Assembly (NCBI GenBank): GCA_946629205.1
Contig: CAMOXP010000002.1
Coordinates: forward strand, 1 to 30,225
Source of the DNA: an uncultured Bacillota bacterium
GTDB taxonomy: Bacteria > Bacillota > Clostridia > Peptostreptococcales > Anaerovoracaceae
Length of the DNA stretch: 30,225 bases
Direction of reading: 5' to 3'
Part shown: positions 1 to 8,800 of the stretch, one piece after another
Position numbering within the stretch: position 1 is the first letter of the stretch
How the letters are laid out: each line of letters begins with the position of its first letter
Notes under the pieces: generated by a model
Seen by the model: the letters and a program-made list of their open reading frames with translations, nothing else
What the model was told of the DNA's origin: nothing
The model's database searches: none
Position numbers and translations under genes: made by a program

Positions 1-28
1 AAATAAGACCATTGCAAAAGCAAGACAG

Positions 29-60
29 CAGACCTGCATCTTCATGCAGGTCTGTTTTGT
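29..60 (+). terminator. Hairpin with U-tract upstream of radA
   Basis: Positions 29-39 pair perfectly with 44-54 (11 bp) around a CTTC loop, followed directly by TTTTGT. This is a textbook intrinsic terminator, presumably for the gene left of the window. The radA ribosome binding site starts at 61, so the hairpin may instead act as an attenuator within a clpC-radA type operon. Confidence 0.85.
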
Positions 61-72
61 AAAGGAGAACCG

Positions 73-1509
73 ATGGCGAAAAAAGCAAAGACAGTATTTG
101 TCTGCAATGAATGCGGAAGCGAGAGCGCCAAGTGGGTCGGACAGTGCCCGGTCTGCGGCGCGTGGAATTCCATGTTCGAGCAGAAGGTCGTCGAATTCAA
201 TGAAAACGATAAACGAAGAAGAACGTCCGCTGCGTCCGGCAGTGCGGGCGGCGCAGGCATGCCCGGCGCCGGGAACATCCACGCCGGAAAGCCGGAGCGG
301 CTTTCGCAGGTCCGCTCCTCGGAGACTGCACGGATCGATACCGGGATCAAGGAACTGAACCGGGTGCTCGGCGGAGGACTTGTTCCGGGATCCCTTTGCT
401 TGATTTCCGGCGAACCGGGCATCGGCAAATCCACGATCATCCTGCAGGCTGCACAGCACATCGCAAGTTCAAAGGGCGTTGTCCTGTATGTTTCCGGAGA
501 GGAATCTGAGGAACAGATCCGGATGCGGGCCGACAGAGTCTGCGGACCGGAGGGGATCAGTGAAAATCTGTTTATTCTGGCTGAAACGAACATCGAAAAT
601 GTCAGCGCCGTATGCGAAAGCCTGAAACCGGTATTCCTCATTGTGGACTCGATACAGACCATGTACAGCGCGGATCTGGAGTCTGCTCCGGGAAGCGTTT
701 CGCAGGTGCGCGCATGCGGGAATGAACTCATGCGGATCGGCAAAACCAACAGCATCCCTGTTTTTATCGTCGCCCATGTGACCAAGAGCGGCGACCTTGC
801 CGGACCGAGGATCGTAGAACATATGGTAGACTGCGTCCTGAGTTTTACCGGCGACAGAAGCCATGAACTGCGGATCCTGCGCTCCCAGAAGAACCGGTTC
901 GGGACCACCAGTGAGATCGGCGCATTTGAAATGGCTGAGGAGGGGCTCATTGAGATCGAGAACCTGTCGGGTATCCTTATGGAGGAAATGGACAAGGACA
1001 GCGAAGGAGCTGTTGCCACGGCAGTATATGAGGGGACACGTCCATTGATACTGGAAGTCCAGGCGCTGACCAGCCCATGCAATATTGGTTTTGCGAGAAG
1101 AACGGCCCTTGGGATCGACAGCTCCAGACTGAATATGCTGCTGGCGGTCCTGGAAAAGAAAATGGGACTCAGGCTCCTCGATCAGGATGTCTACGTCAAT
1201 GTTGTAGGCGGCATCAAACCGGAAGGCACCTACACAGACCTGGCTGTGGCTCTTGCTGTATATTCATCCTGCACAGGAAGGAAACTCGACAGCAGGACGC
1301 TGGTGATCGGCGAGATCGGTCTGACAGGGGATCTGCGGGCCGTACAGAACAGCGATAAAATCATACGGGAGGCGCAGCGGCTGGGATTCAGCAGGATCGT
1401 AATGCCGATCAAGAACGCTCAGCACATGCGCGAGAAGGACAGACAATCGGCCAGCATCGAGATCATCGGCATCCGTAATATCGCACAGACAAGGGAACTG
1501 TTCCAGTAA
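73..1509 (+). CDS. radA: DNA repair protein RadA
   Basis: RadA (Sms) is a RecA-like ATPase that helps process recombination intermediates and extend D-loops during homologous recombination. The 478-residue length is near the family norm. An N-terminal C4 zinc finger uses Cys11, Cys14, Cys25 and Cys28. A Gly/Ala/Ser-rich linker follows at about 50-85. The Walker A motif GEPGIGKST is at 113-121 and the RadA-specific KNRFG motif at 273-277. The C-terminal third resembles the Lon protease domain (VGGIKPEGTYTDLAVALA). The start is fixed by AAAGGAG at 61-67, 5 nt before the ATG. There is no room for a promoter between the upstream hairpin and this site, so transcription probably comes from upstream read-through. 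A strong terminator follows the gene. Confidence 0.97.
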   Translation: MAKKAKTVFVCNECGSESAKWVGQCPVCGAWNSMFEQKVVEFNENDKRRRTSAASGSAGGAGMPGAGNIHAGKPERLSQVRSSETARIDTGIKELNRVLGGGLVPGSLCLISGEPGIGKSTIILQAAQHIASSKGVVLYVSGEESEEQIRMRADRVCGPEGISENLFILAETNIENVSAVCESLKPVFLIVDSIQTMYSADLESAPGSVSQVRACGNELMRIGKTNSIPVFIVAHVTKSGDLAGPRIVEHMVDCVLSFTGDRSHELRILRSQKNRFGTTSEIGAFEMAEEGLIEIENLSGILMEEMDKDSEGAVATAVYEGTRPLILEVQALTSPCNIGFARRTALGIDSSRLNMLLAVLEKKMGLRLLDQDVYVNVVGGIKPEGTYTDLAVALAVYSSCTGRKLDSRTLVIGEIGLTGDLRAVQNSDKIIREAQRLGFSRIVMPIKNAQHMREKDRQSASIEIIGIRNIAQTRELFQ

Positions 1510-1549
1510 CAATCAGATACTAAAAAGCAGATATAAGAAAACAATATGT

Positions 1550-1587
1550 GGGGAAGATACCGCGGCAGGTATCCTCTCCGTTTTTTT
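1550..1587 (+). terminator. Intrinsic terminator after radA
   Basis: Positions 1550-1561 pair with 1568-1579 (12 positions, one G-U pair and one A-C mismatch) around a GCGGCA loop. A G and seven T residues follow at 1581-1587. It separates radA from the surface module. Confidence 0.9.
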
Positions 1588-1675
1588 ATGCGCGTTTTCA
1601 TGCGCAGACAATACGTGCAAACTTTTAATACAAATAAAGACACGCAATATTGATCAAGGAAAGGAGTAGGGGAAA

Positions 1676-3478
1676 ATGAGAATGAAACTATTATGTGGAA
1701 TGCTGCCGAGGCTGATCGTGGTCATTGCCGCTTTGGTGATCATCTCAGCGGCTTATGCGATTCTCGCGCGGTCATCAGATACCGGGGTCCCGCCGCCGCT
1801 CAGATTTACGTCTGTGTCCTACGCAGAGGAGCAGACAGAAACGCCGGCAGCTAAAACAGATCTCAGCAAATGCATCATTACCCTCGCGTATGCAGAGTTT
1901 CTTGTCGACGGGAATTACCATACGCCCAAAGTGACGATCACATATCAGGGGAAAAAGCTCAAGAAGAACGTCGACTACAAACTGGCCTTCAGCGGCGGCA
2001 GGGATGCCGGGGTATCAACGGTTAAGATCACGGGAGCGGGGGGCTTTGCCGGTACCGTAACGAAAACATACAAAGGCCTCCCGGCGGCGACAACCGCTGC
2101 GCCCAAACCTGCTGCACCAAATAAAGCCGCTGCGGGACAGACAACGACCGCAACGCCAAAAAAGACAAAAGTGAAAGTCAAATACAAGACAAAGGCCGCG
2201 TCAGAGACGAAGGCCGCACCAGAGACAGAGAAGCAGACACAAGCAACGACTGCGGCACCCAAAAAGAAAAAGATAAAGGCAGTATACAAAACAACGGCGG
2301 CACCGAAGGCGACGGCGGCACCTGAAACGAAAGCAAAGGCAATAGCCAAAGCACAGCAGACCATAAAAAGCATGTCGGCGTATACCTTCCCGGAAGCAGG
2401 GGCGAGCATATCTATTGGAGCGAAAGCCTCTTCAGGACTCGGGTTGAAATACAAATCGAGCAATGCGAAAGTCGTGACTGTTGACGCGAAGGGCGTCATG
2501 CGTGCGAAAAAAGCGGGAACAGCGGAAGTTATGATCGTGCAGGAGGGGGATTCCGGCCACGAGGCTGTCTCCCGAAAAGTGAAGGTGACTGTTCCGGAAG
2601 CAGGAAGCAGAGAGGCGGCGCTGGCGCCGTGGCGGCATGTGCTGATCGATACGTTCTTTCACATCAACGACAGGAAGTACAGTCACGGAGACCCGGGAAA
2701 GTACTGGAAAGACAAAAAAGGGAAATGGACCGGGCAGACCGGAAAAAAGGGAAATACACAAAGCTGCGTGACAATATCGACAGTCTCGCTCAAGAGAATC
2801 GGACTGCTTCCCCACAACAGCGGATGCGTCTGGCTCAGTTCCAATCACGGAACAAAACCAAATCAGACAGTCAGGAAGCTCCACGAGAATTCCAAAATGC
2901 TGGCCATCTCATACCCGCACAAAAGCCTGAAGCATCTTGCGCAAAACGACATGATCCGGTATGGAGACATCCTGTGCAGGTCCGGTCACACCTTTGTGTA
3001 TATGGGCAAGGACTCCGGCGGGCACCCGCTGATCTATGAGAGCGGTTCACGTAGAGATATCGGCGGCGGAACATGTGTCGTTTGGGGCCATCATTCAGGC
3101 GGCCATGCTGACAAACTGACAGGAAAAATCAATAAACAGATCCAGAAGTCGAACAGCGTGGGAGCCAAATGGCGAAGGGGAAAGATTGACGACGCGGCGT
3201 TCCGAGGGCATCGGGCGTCCGGCAACAACCTGAACAAGCCGGTGCACATCGTCTGCAGCATCAGGACATTCAAGATAAGGACCAGCTGCATCAACGGAAC
3301 GATCACGCCGGGGAACATATATATGGCAGGGGAAAGCCCGACTATAAAATACGCATCGGTTTCGGGGAAACCAGTGGAATACGTCAAGGTGGACGGCAGA
3401 AAGGTCAAAGCAAAATCAAAATACACCTTCAAAAAAATCACCGCGGACCATTCGGTCGCGGTGAAGTTCAAACAATAA
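1676..3478 (+). CDS. Secreted multidomain protein with NlpC/P60-like Cys/His domain
   Basis: This 600-residue exported protein has no family name I recognise. Residues 11-32 are hydrophobic (signal peptide or N-terminal anchor). Residues 66-133 resemble a small beta domain common in Clostridia surface proteins (VTITYQGKKLKKNVDYKLAF, then GFAGTVTKTY). Residues 137-226 form a Thr/Ala/Pro/Lys linker with two imperfect 34-residue repeats. A BIG2-type Ig-like domain spans about 235-306 (KYKSSNAKVVTVDAKGV). Residues 318-500 look like an NlpC/P60 or CHAP-type cysteine peptidase or amidase: Cys364 in QSCVTIS heads a helix, His438 lies in SGHTFVYMG, and Glu455 could be the third residue. The last 60 residues resemble the terminal repeat with VDG..V and YTFKKITADHSVAVKF. 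AAGGAG at 1661-1666 supports the start. The inferred role is peptidoglycan hydrolysis or remodelling, unproven. Confidence 0.75.
   Translation: MRMKLLCGMLPRLIVVIAALVIISAAYAILARSSDTGVPPPLRFTSVSYAEEQTETPAAKTDLSKCIITLAYAEFLVDGNYHTPKVTITYQGKKLKKNVDYKLAFSGGRDAGVSTVKITGAGGFAGTVTKTYKGLPAATTAAPKPAAPNKAAAGQTTTATPKKTKVKVKYKTKAASETKAAPETEKQTQATTAAPKKKKIKAVYKTTAAPKATAAPETKAKAIAKAQQTIKSMSAYTFPEAGASISIGAKASSGLGLKYKSSNAKVVTVDAKGVMRAKKAGTAEVMIVQEGDSGHEAVSRKVKVTVPEAGSREAALAPWRHVLIDTFFHINDRKYSHGDPGKYWKDKKGKWTGQTGKKGNTQSCVTISTVSLKRIGLLPHNSGCVWLSSNHGTKPNQTVRKLHENSKMLAISYPHKSLKHLAQNDMIRYGDILCRSGHTFVYMGKDSGGHPLIYESGSRRDIGGGTCVVWGHHSGGHADKLTGKINKQIQKSNSVGAKWRRGKIDDAAFRGHRASGNNLNKPVHIVCSIRTFKIRTSCINGTITPGNIYMAGESPTIKYASVSGKPVEYVKVDGRKVKAKSKYTFKKITADHSVAVKFKQ
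2144..2347 (+). repeat. Two imperfect 34-residue tandem repeats in the linker
   Basis: Residues 157-190 and 191-224 of the secreted protein align in register: TPKKTKVKVKYKTKAA against APKKKKIKAVYKTTAA, then APET in both. The DNA copies (2144-2245 and 2246-2347) have diverged, so this is an old duplication. It lengthens a basic, Thr/Ala/Pro-rich spacer that probably spans the cell wall. Confidence 0.6.
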
Positions 3479-3506
3479 TGTGCTGTTTTGAGTGAACGGC
3501 CTTTGC

Positions 3507-5015
3507 TTATTTGACAAGGTCCAGTTTGAACCAGAAGGTGGAGCCTTTGCCCAGGGTGCTGTCCACGCCGAAGTCGGCTTTGTGGAGGGAGAGAATCTCC
3601 TTGCAGATGGACAGGCCCAGTCCGGAACCTTCTACAGAACGGACCATGTTGGAACTGGCTCTGTAATAACGCTCCCAGATGTGTTCCAGATCGTCCGAGG
3701 AAATGCCGCATCCGTGGTCTTCAACAGAAACCATCACCTGACGGCCTTGCTTTTTCAGTGCAACATTCACGATTTTATCTTCACCGCAGAACTTGACCGC
3801 GTTGGAGATAAGGTTCGAAACGACCTGTTTGATTTTGTCTTCGTCGGCAAGGACCATGAAGTCGGAAGGGCACTTCAGATTGATGGTGTAGCCACCGTCC
3901 AATTCCTTGACACGGTAGGTTTCAACGATGGATCTGACAGATTCGCTGAGAGAGAACCTGGTTTTTTCCAGTGTGCTTTTGCCCGATTGGATTTTGGAAG
4001 CCTGGAGCAGGTCGCCGACCAGGTTGTTCAGCCGATCCGTTTCATCGATGATCACCTGCAGGTGCTGTTCGCGCTTTTCAGGATCGTCGCCGGAGATATC
4101 CCGGATCATTTCTGCGTAAGATTTGATCATCGTGAGCGGCGTACGCAGATCGTGTGAAACGTTCGCGATGAGATCCTTTTGCATCAGATCTGATTTTTCG
4201 AGTTCGATGGAAGCGCCGGTCAGGGTGTCTGCCAGATCGTTGAGCTCTGTATAATGTCCTCCCTTGAATACGATTCCGTATTCTCCGGCAGCCAGACGTT
4301 TAGCCGAGCTGTTGATTTTTCTGATTGGTCTGGTGATCCTGCTGGAAAGATAATAGGAAAGCAGGCAGGCGAGAATCAGGGAAATGATAGTTACGATCAG
4401 CAGCTGATGCGCCAGGATCCGGATCGTGGATGATACGGGCCACAGAGGCGAGAAGATGTAGACAATCACATCGTCCTTGTCCTCAGCATGCAGGACATTG
4501 CCGCATGCGAGGACCTTCTGGGCCTCGTCGTCCTCACCGAAGGTCATGTAGACGGCATTCCCTTTTTTGATCATCTCTTCGTTGAGCCTTTGCATCTGTG
4601 AGATGTACCGCGGGTTGATCGAAGGTCCCTGCGGAGCCTGTTCGTTCTCAGAAGGAGCTTCGGCATCTTTGCTTTCGGCATCTGCGGAACCGTTCAGGTC
4701 GGACATGTCATAATCGCCGGAGGAAGGCCTGAAATACATGGTCTTGCCGTCAATAGAAACGATATAGATGTACATGTCGTGGGAATCGGAATACTCCGCG
4801 ACATCATCAAAAAAGTCTTCAGAACCGTTGCTTTTGAAAGACTCTTCGATGTCAATGGCTACCTTCTGGGTCTGGGCGGTTTTCATGGTGCCGTACAAAT
4901 TGTTCAGCATAAGGACCTGAACGATCCACAGCGCTGCCATGAGGACGGCCGCAAACAGGATGAAGTAGAGCCAGGATTTGAACTTGATGCTTTTGGTATC
5001 GATCTTAAACTTCAA
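3507..5015 (-). CDS. Sensor histidine kinase, HAMP/HisKA/HATPase
   Basis: This 502-residue membrane histidine kinase is the partner of the response regulator just upstream. TM1 is at about 14-36 and TM2 at 203-223, enclosing a roughly 165-residue extracellular sensor region with an acidic, Ser-rich stretch near 100-130. A HAMP segment follows (about 224-276). The phospho-acceptor is His288 in NVSHDLRTPL. The N box is QVVSNLISNAVKF with Asn405, the G1 box is DHGCGI, and the G2 box is GSGLGL. The start codon is TTG, preceded on the minus strand by GAGGAGTAGGA, and the gene overlaps the regulator by 11 nt, which implies translational coupling. The signal sensed cannot be told from sequence. The neighbouring surface genes suggest an envelope-related stimulus. 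Confidence 0.95.
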   Translation of the reverse strand: MKFKIDTKSIKFKSWLYFILFAAVLMAALWIVQVLMLNNLYGTMKTAQTQKVAIDIEESFKSNGSEDFFDDVAEYSDSHDMYIYIVSIDGKTMYFRPSSGDYDMSDLNGSADAESKDAEAPSENEQAPQGPSINPRYISQMQRLNEEMIKKGNAVYMTFGEDDEAQKVLACGNVLHAEDKDDVIVYIFSPLWPVSSTIRILAHQLLIVTIISLILACLLSYYLSSRITRPIRKINSSAKRLAAGEYGIVFKGGHYTELNDLADTLTGASIELEKSDLMQKDLIANVSHDLRTPLTMIKSYAEMIRDISGDDPEKREQHLQVIIDETDRLNNLVGDLLQASKIQSGKSTLEKTRFSLSESVRSIVETYRVKELDGGYTINLKCPSDFMVLADEDKIKQVVSNLISNAVKFCGEDKIVNVALKKQGRQVMVSVEDHGCGISSDDLEHIWERYYRASSNMVRSVEGSGLGLSICKEILSLHKADFGVDSTLGKGSTFWFKLDLVK

Positions 5016-5676
5016 ATTTGTATCCTACTCCTCTAAGCGTCACGATGCAGTCCCGGTACGGACCAAGGCTGCTTCTGAGGTTCTTGATATGGGTGTCGAT
5101 GGTTCTGTCATCACCGAAGAAATCGTATCCCCAGATGTCTGACAGAAGTTTGTCTCTGGAAAGAGCGATATTCTTGTTCTGCACAAGGTAAAACAGGAGG
5201 TCGTATTCTTTCGGAGTCAGCTCCACGCGCGCTCCATCGATCGTTACGGTACGCGCCGGGATGTTGATTTCCAGCCCGTCGAATTTGAGTACATCATCTT
5301 CGGCCTTGACGCTGTTGCTGCGCCTGTTGAGCACAGCGCTCACTCTGGCCATTAGTTCCTTCGGGCTGAACGGCTTGACGACATAATCATCGATGCCGAG
5401 TTCGAAACCAAACAGCTTGTCATACTCTTCACCTCTGGCGGAGAGCATGATCACAGGGGTGTCGCAGATCTTGCGGATCTCCTTGCAGGCGGAGAATCCA
5501 TCAAGCCGGGGCATCATGATATCCATGATGATCAAATCATATTCATTGAGCTTGCAGAAACCGACGGCCGTCATGCCGTCTTCGGCTTCTGTGACTTCAT
5601 GACCATTGAATTCGGAATACTCCCGGATTACATCGCGTATACCTTTTTCATCATCAACAACGAGCAGTTTCGCCAT
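5005..5676 (-). CDS. OmpR/PhoB-family response regulator
   Basis: This 223-residue DNA-binding response regulator has a receiver domain with acidic pocket Asp8/Asp9, phospho-acceptor Asp52 (IIMDIMMPRLDG), Ser79 in the switch position and Lys101. A winged-helix effector domain fills the C-terminal 95 residues (ELTPKEYDLLFYLVQ, then DDRTIDTHIKNLRSSL and VTLRGVGYKFEV). An AGGAG site sits 7 nt before the ATG. The kinase gene overlaps its 3' end. It is transcribed away from the VaFE surface protein gene, and the shared intergenic region holds an 11-bp direct repeat of the kind OmpR-family regulators bind. The likely targets are its own operon and the adhesin (inference). Confidence 0.96.
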   Translation of the reverse strand: MAKLLVVDDEKGIRDVIREYSEFNGHEVTEAEDGMTAVGFCKLNEYDLIIMDIMMPRLDGFSACKEIRKICDTPVIMLSARGEEYDKLFGFELGIDDYVVKPFSPKELMARVSAVLNRRSNSVKAEDDVLKFDGLEINIPARTVTIDGARVELTPKEYDLLFYLVQNKNIALSRDKLLSDIWGYDFFGDDRTIDTHIKNLRSSLGPYRDCIVTLRGVGYKFEV

Positions 5677-5729
5677 TACAGTCTCCTATCCGGCCCGGCA
5701 GGGGCCTGTGATTTCCTTGATTTGACTGC

Positions 5730-5738
5730 ATTATAGCA
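5730..5738 (-). promoter_or_regulatory. Extended -10 promoter of the two-component operon
   Basis: On the minus strand this reads TGCTATAAT, a perfect extended -10 element about 54 nt upstream of the regulator ATG. No recognisable -35 hexamer lies 16-18 bp upstream; that position is taken by the direct repeat at 5746-5767. This fits an activator-dependent promoter. Confidence 0.65.
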
Positions 5739-5745
5739 CATAAAT

Positions 5746-5767
5746 GTGATGAAAAGGTGATGCAAAA
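5746..5767. promoter_or_regulatory. 11-bp direct repeat, candidate response-regulator operator
   Basis: GTGATGAAAAG (5746-5756) is followed directly by GTGATGCAAAA (5757-5767), 9 of 11 identical. OmpR/PhoB-type regulators typically bind direct repeats with a period of about one helical turn. The repeat covers the -35 region of the regulator promoter and lies upstream of the adhesin gene. A 5-bp inverted repeat, CACAT-AA-ATGTG, is next to it at 5737-5748. The assignment to this regulator is an inference. Confidence 0.45.
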
Positions 5768-5789
5768 AAGGAGCGGGAAACTCCTTTTT
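5765..5789 (+). terminator. Symmetric hairpin in the divergent intergenic region
   Basis: AAAAAGGAG (5765-5773) pairs with CTCCTTTTT (5781-5789) around CGGGAAA. A- and T-tracts flank it, so it could terminate in either direction. It lies in the leader of the VaFE protein gene if that gene is transcribed from upstream of 5757, where it could attenuate. With the alternative TATTAT at 5793-5798 as -10 it would lie upstream of transcription. Confidence 0.45.
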
Positions 5790-5827
5790 CTTTATTATTA
5801 ACTTTTTTATATTCGGAGGAAGCAATC

Positions 5828-8800
5828 ATGAACAGTAAGACAACGAAAGAAAGACTGCTTGCTATCTTTCTGGCAATTGCAGTTTCAGTGACGATGATCC
5901 CGGGCGTGTTTCTGTGTTCTGCGCAGCACGCTTATGCGGCAAAAACGATCACACTCAACGGAAAGAAATTCGAGTACAAAGACGCGTACGGCGACTGGCA
6001 CACGAATACGTATTTTTCCGGGAGCGGCTATGAAGGTCTGTGCGCAAAAGCACACTACCATGCGATCACCGGAAAACACAGCTATACCATGTACGATTCA
6101 TCAAAATACTGCAAAAACAATATCATGGCGAAGCTTGCCTACTACTATGGATATACGAAGGGGTGGACGGGCGGAACCAACGGCGCGAAACTTGCCAGAT
6201 GCCTGAATTATGTTTCCACACAGAGCGGCGCGAAAGACAAGGGAAAGGCGTTCAACTTCAAGGAAAAGACCTTGAAGGAAATGGTCAATACTGTAAAAAA
6301 TGTGAAGATACCGGAAGGGTTTGAATGCTGGTTCGTGATCCCGGCGGGAGATACGAGCAAGCAGGCAGCAGTCATCTGGAAGTATACACCGCCCGGGAAA
6401 CTGAGTCTGGTGAAAAGTTCTTCCGTCATAGGATATAAAAAGTCCTTTGCCGGCTGTGAATATACGGTTTACAAGAGTGACAAAAAAACCGCGGCCGGCA
6501 AGCTGACCTGCAATGCAGATGGTTCTACCAACACACTTTCGCTCCAACCGGATACGTATTACGTGAGGGAGACGAACACGAATGGTAATTATCTCTTAAA
6601 TAACGCGTGGTACACGGCTAAAGTGGTCAGCAAGCAGACAACTAAGATCAAGGCAAGTGACTATGCAGAAGGAAGTGTCGCTCTTCAGAAGACGTTCACG
6701 CCGGATTCCGATGACGGATTTGTTCTGGAAGGATTCCAATTCACATTCCAAAGCACAGCGGACAGCAACCTGAAGTACACGGCAGTGACGGACACAAATG
6801 GGAAAATCAATATCGGAGCGATGAAACCGGGAGCATATTCCGTCACGGAAAACCTCACTGCCGAACAGCAGGAAAACGGCTACGCCAATGAAAGCAAACA
6901 GGGGCAGACAGTAACTGTCGAAAACGGCAAAACAACGCAAATCACATGGAAGAACAGTTACTCGAAGAAGAATCAGCTAGTCATCATCAAGACCACTGAC
7001 GATGGATCGCCGGTCGGCGGGTTCCATTTCAGTGTGCAGGGAGATATCAGAAGCAGAGAACTCACGCAGGACGCGCTGTTGGCGTATGCGCACATAACGC
7101 CTGTGAAAGTGCGGGACGGGTTTGCGCTGGGAGAGTTTCATGTGAATGAAGCAGAACTGGCTGAGCTGAACAATGCGGCAAAAAACAAGGAGACCGGATC
7201 GTGCACCGTGCACGTAACGGCAGAAGCCACAGGACCGGCACAGCCGCCGCAGAGCAGGGAACTGGAGGCATTCCTGGAGGGCGAGGACAGTTACGTATTC
7301 GCGAAAGGAGATGTGCTGCTGTATGATGGAACCCTTTATATCGCGCAGGAAGCGAGAACATACAGCAGGGATCAGATCCAGGGTACCGGCGGCGAAGAAT
7401 GTCTGCTCGACGACGAGTCGTTCTTCAAAATCTATGAACAGGAGGAAGAAACGGTGAACATCGCTGTTCCCGTGCGGGTAACGCTCCGCTCAGCCTGCGA
7501 TCAGAATGACATTGCGGATCCGGTAGAGCCGGCAAGCATCTCCGAGCCGGAAGGATGGACCATTAAGTATAACGATATCATCTGGGCAGGCAGCGCTGAC
7601 ACATACGATAAGAACGATGCGGAAACTACGACGGGAGAAAACGGTCTGGTCCGGATCGCAGATCTCTTTCCGGGGACATACACCGTTACAGAAGAACTGA
7701 CAAAGGAGCAAGGAGATCATTTCAAAGCGCCGGCAGCGCAGACAAAGACCCTCGAAGAAGGCGACAATGAGCCCCCGATCGTCTTCAGGTTCGAAAACAA
7801 AACCAAAACAACTGACGTTTCGCTGATCAAAACCAATGCAGGAAAGGACGGAGCAGTCGCGGGTTTTGAATTTACCCTTACAGGAACCAGAGCCTTCGAT
7901 GGAGCCGAGCTGGAGCCGGTTACAGCAGTTACAGAAGAAGACGGCAGGATCGATTTCGGGGAACTGTACGCGGGCAATTATGTTCTGGAAGAAACCGGAT
8001 TTGATCCTTCGTCTTATGTCTTCCATGACGAATACAGGCTCGAAGGACATGAAAACCCCGCCAAAGCCTTTACGGTGACCGGCGATGAAGAAGCGCCGAT
8101 CGAAATCGCCTTTGAAAATGACCCCGTTACAAACCTTTTCCTCACAAAGGTGGACCGTGAGTCTCAGATGTTCCTGGACGGAGCGGTGTTCGATTTGTAT
8201 GAGGACGGAGAGAAGGCTGTCACATTCAGCATCGTGAGAGGCGAAGACGGAAAAGCAGAAGCGGACATCCTGTGGAAGGCCGAAGGGTCGCGCATCGAAG
8301 CCGGGAACGAAGATGTTGAATCCTTTGGCAGTGAAGATCCGGAAGATACTGCTGACGACGAAAACGGAACAGAGGGATCCGAAAGCGAATCAGGAGAGAA
8401 TGCTGCAGAGAATTCAGGCGATAACGGAGCGGTCGAATACAATTACGCGGTGCTCCGGGGGCTCAAGAGACACGGTGCGTACAGACTCGTCGAGACCAAA
8501 GCGCCAAACGGATACGCGGCATCAGTCGACTACCCGTTTACCTTTGAAGAAGATATGGAGCCCCTCGTTCTTGATAATGCGTCGCCCGAGATACACACAG
8601 AGGCAAGGGATGCAGCAGCCGGACTGCATATGTCCAATGCTGAGGGAGGAATTGTGACACTGATCGACGCTGTCAGATACAAGGGGCTTACGCCGGGAAA
8701 AGACTACACGATGACAGGTCGTCTCGTATTCAAACCGCAGACGCAGGAAGAGACAGACGCGTCAAGTGAAGACGTGAATGCTGTGGTCGCGGGCGGCAGG

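Noticed and set aside
42..1082. A 346-codon minus-strand open frame opposite radA
   Set aside because: It is antisense to an intact radA and has no ribosome binding site or motif.
3439..3520. Possible bidirectional terminator between the secreted protein gene and the convergent kinase gene
   Set aside because: The GC-rich stem at about 3439-3463 lies inside the coding end with no T-run after it, and the second, AT-rich fold is weak.
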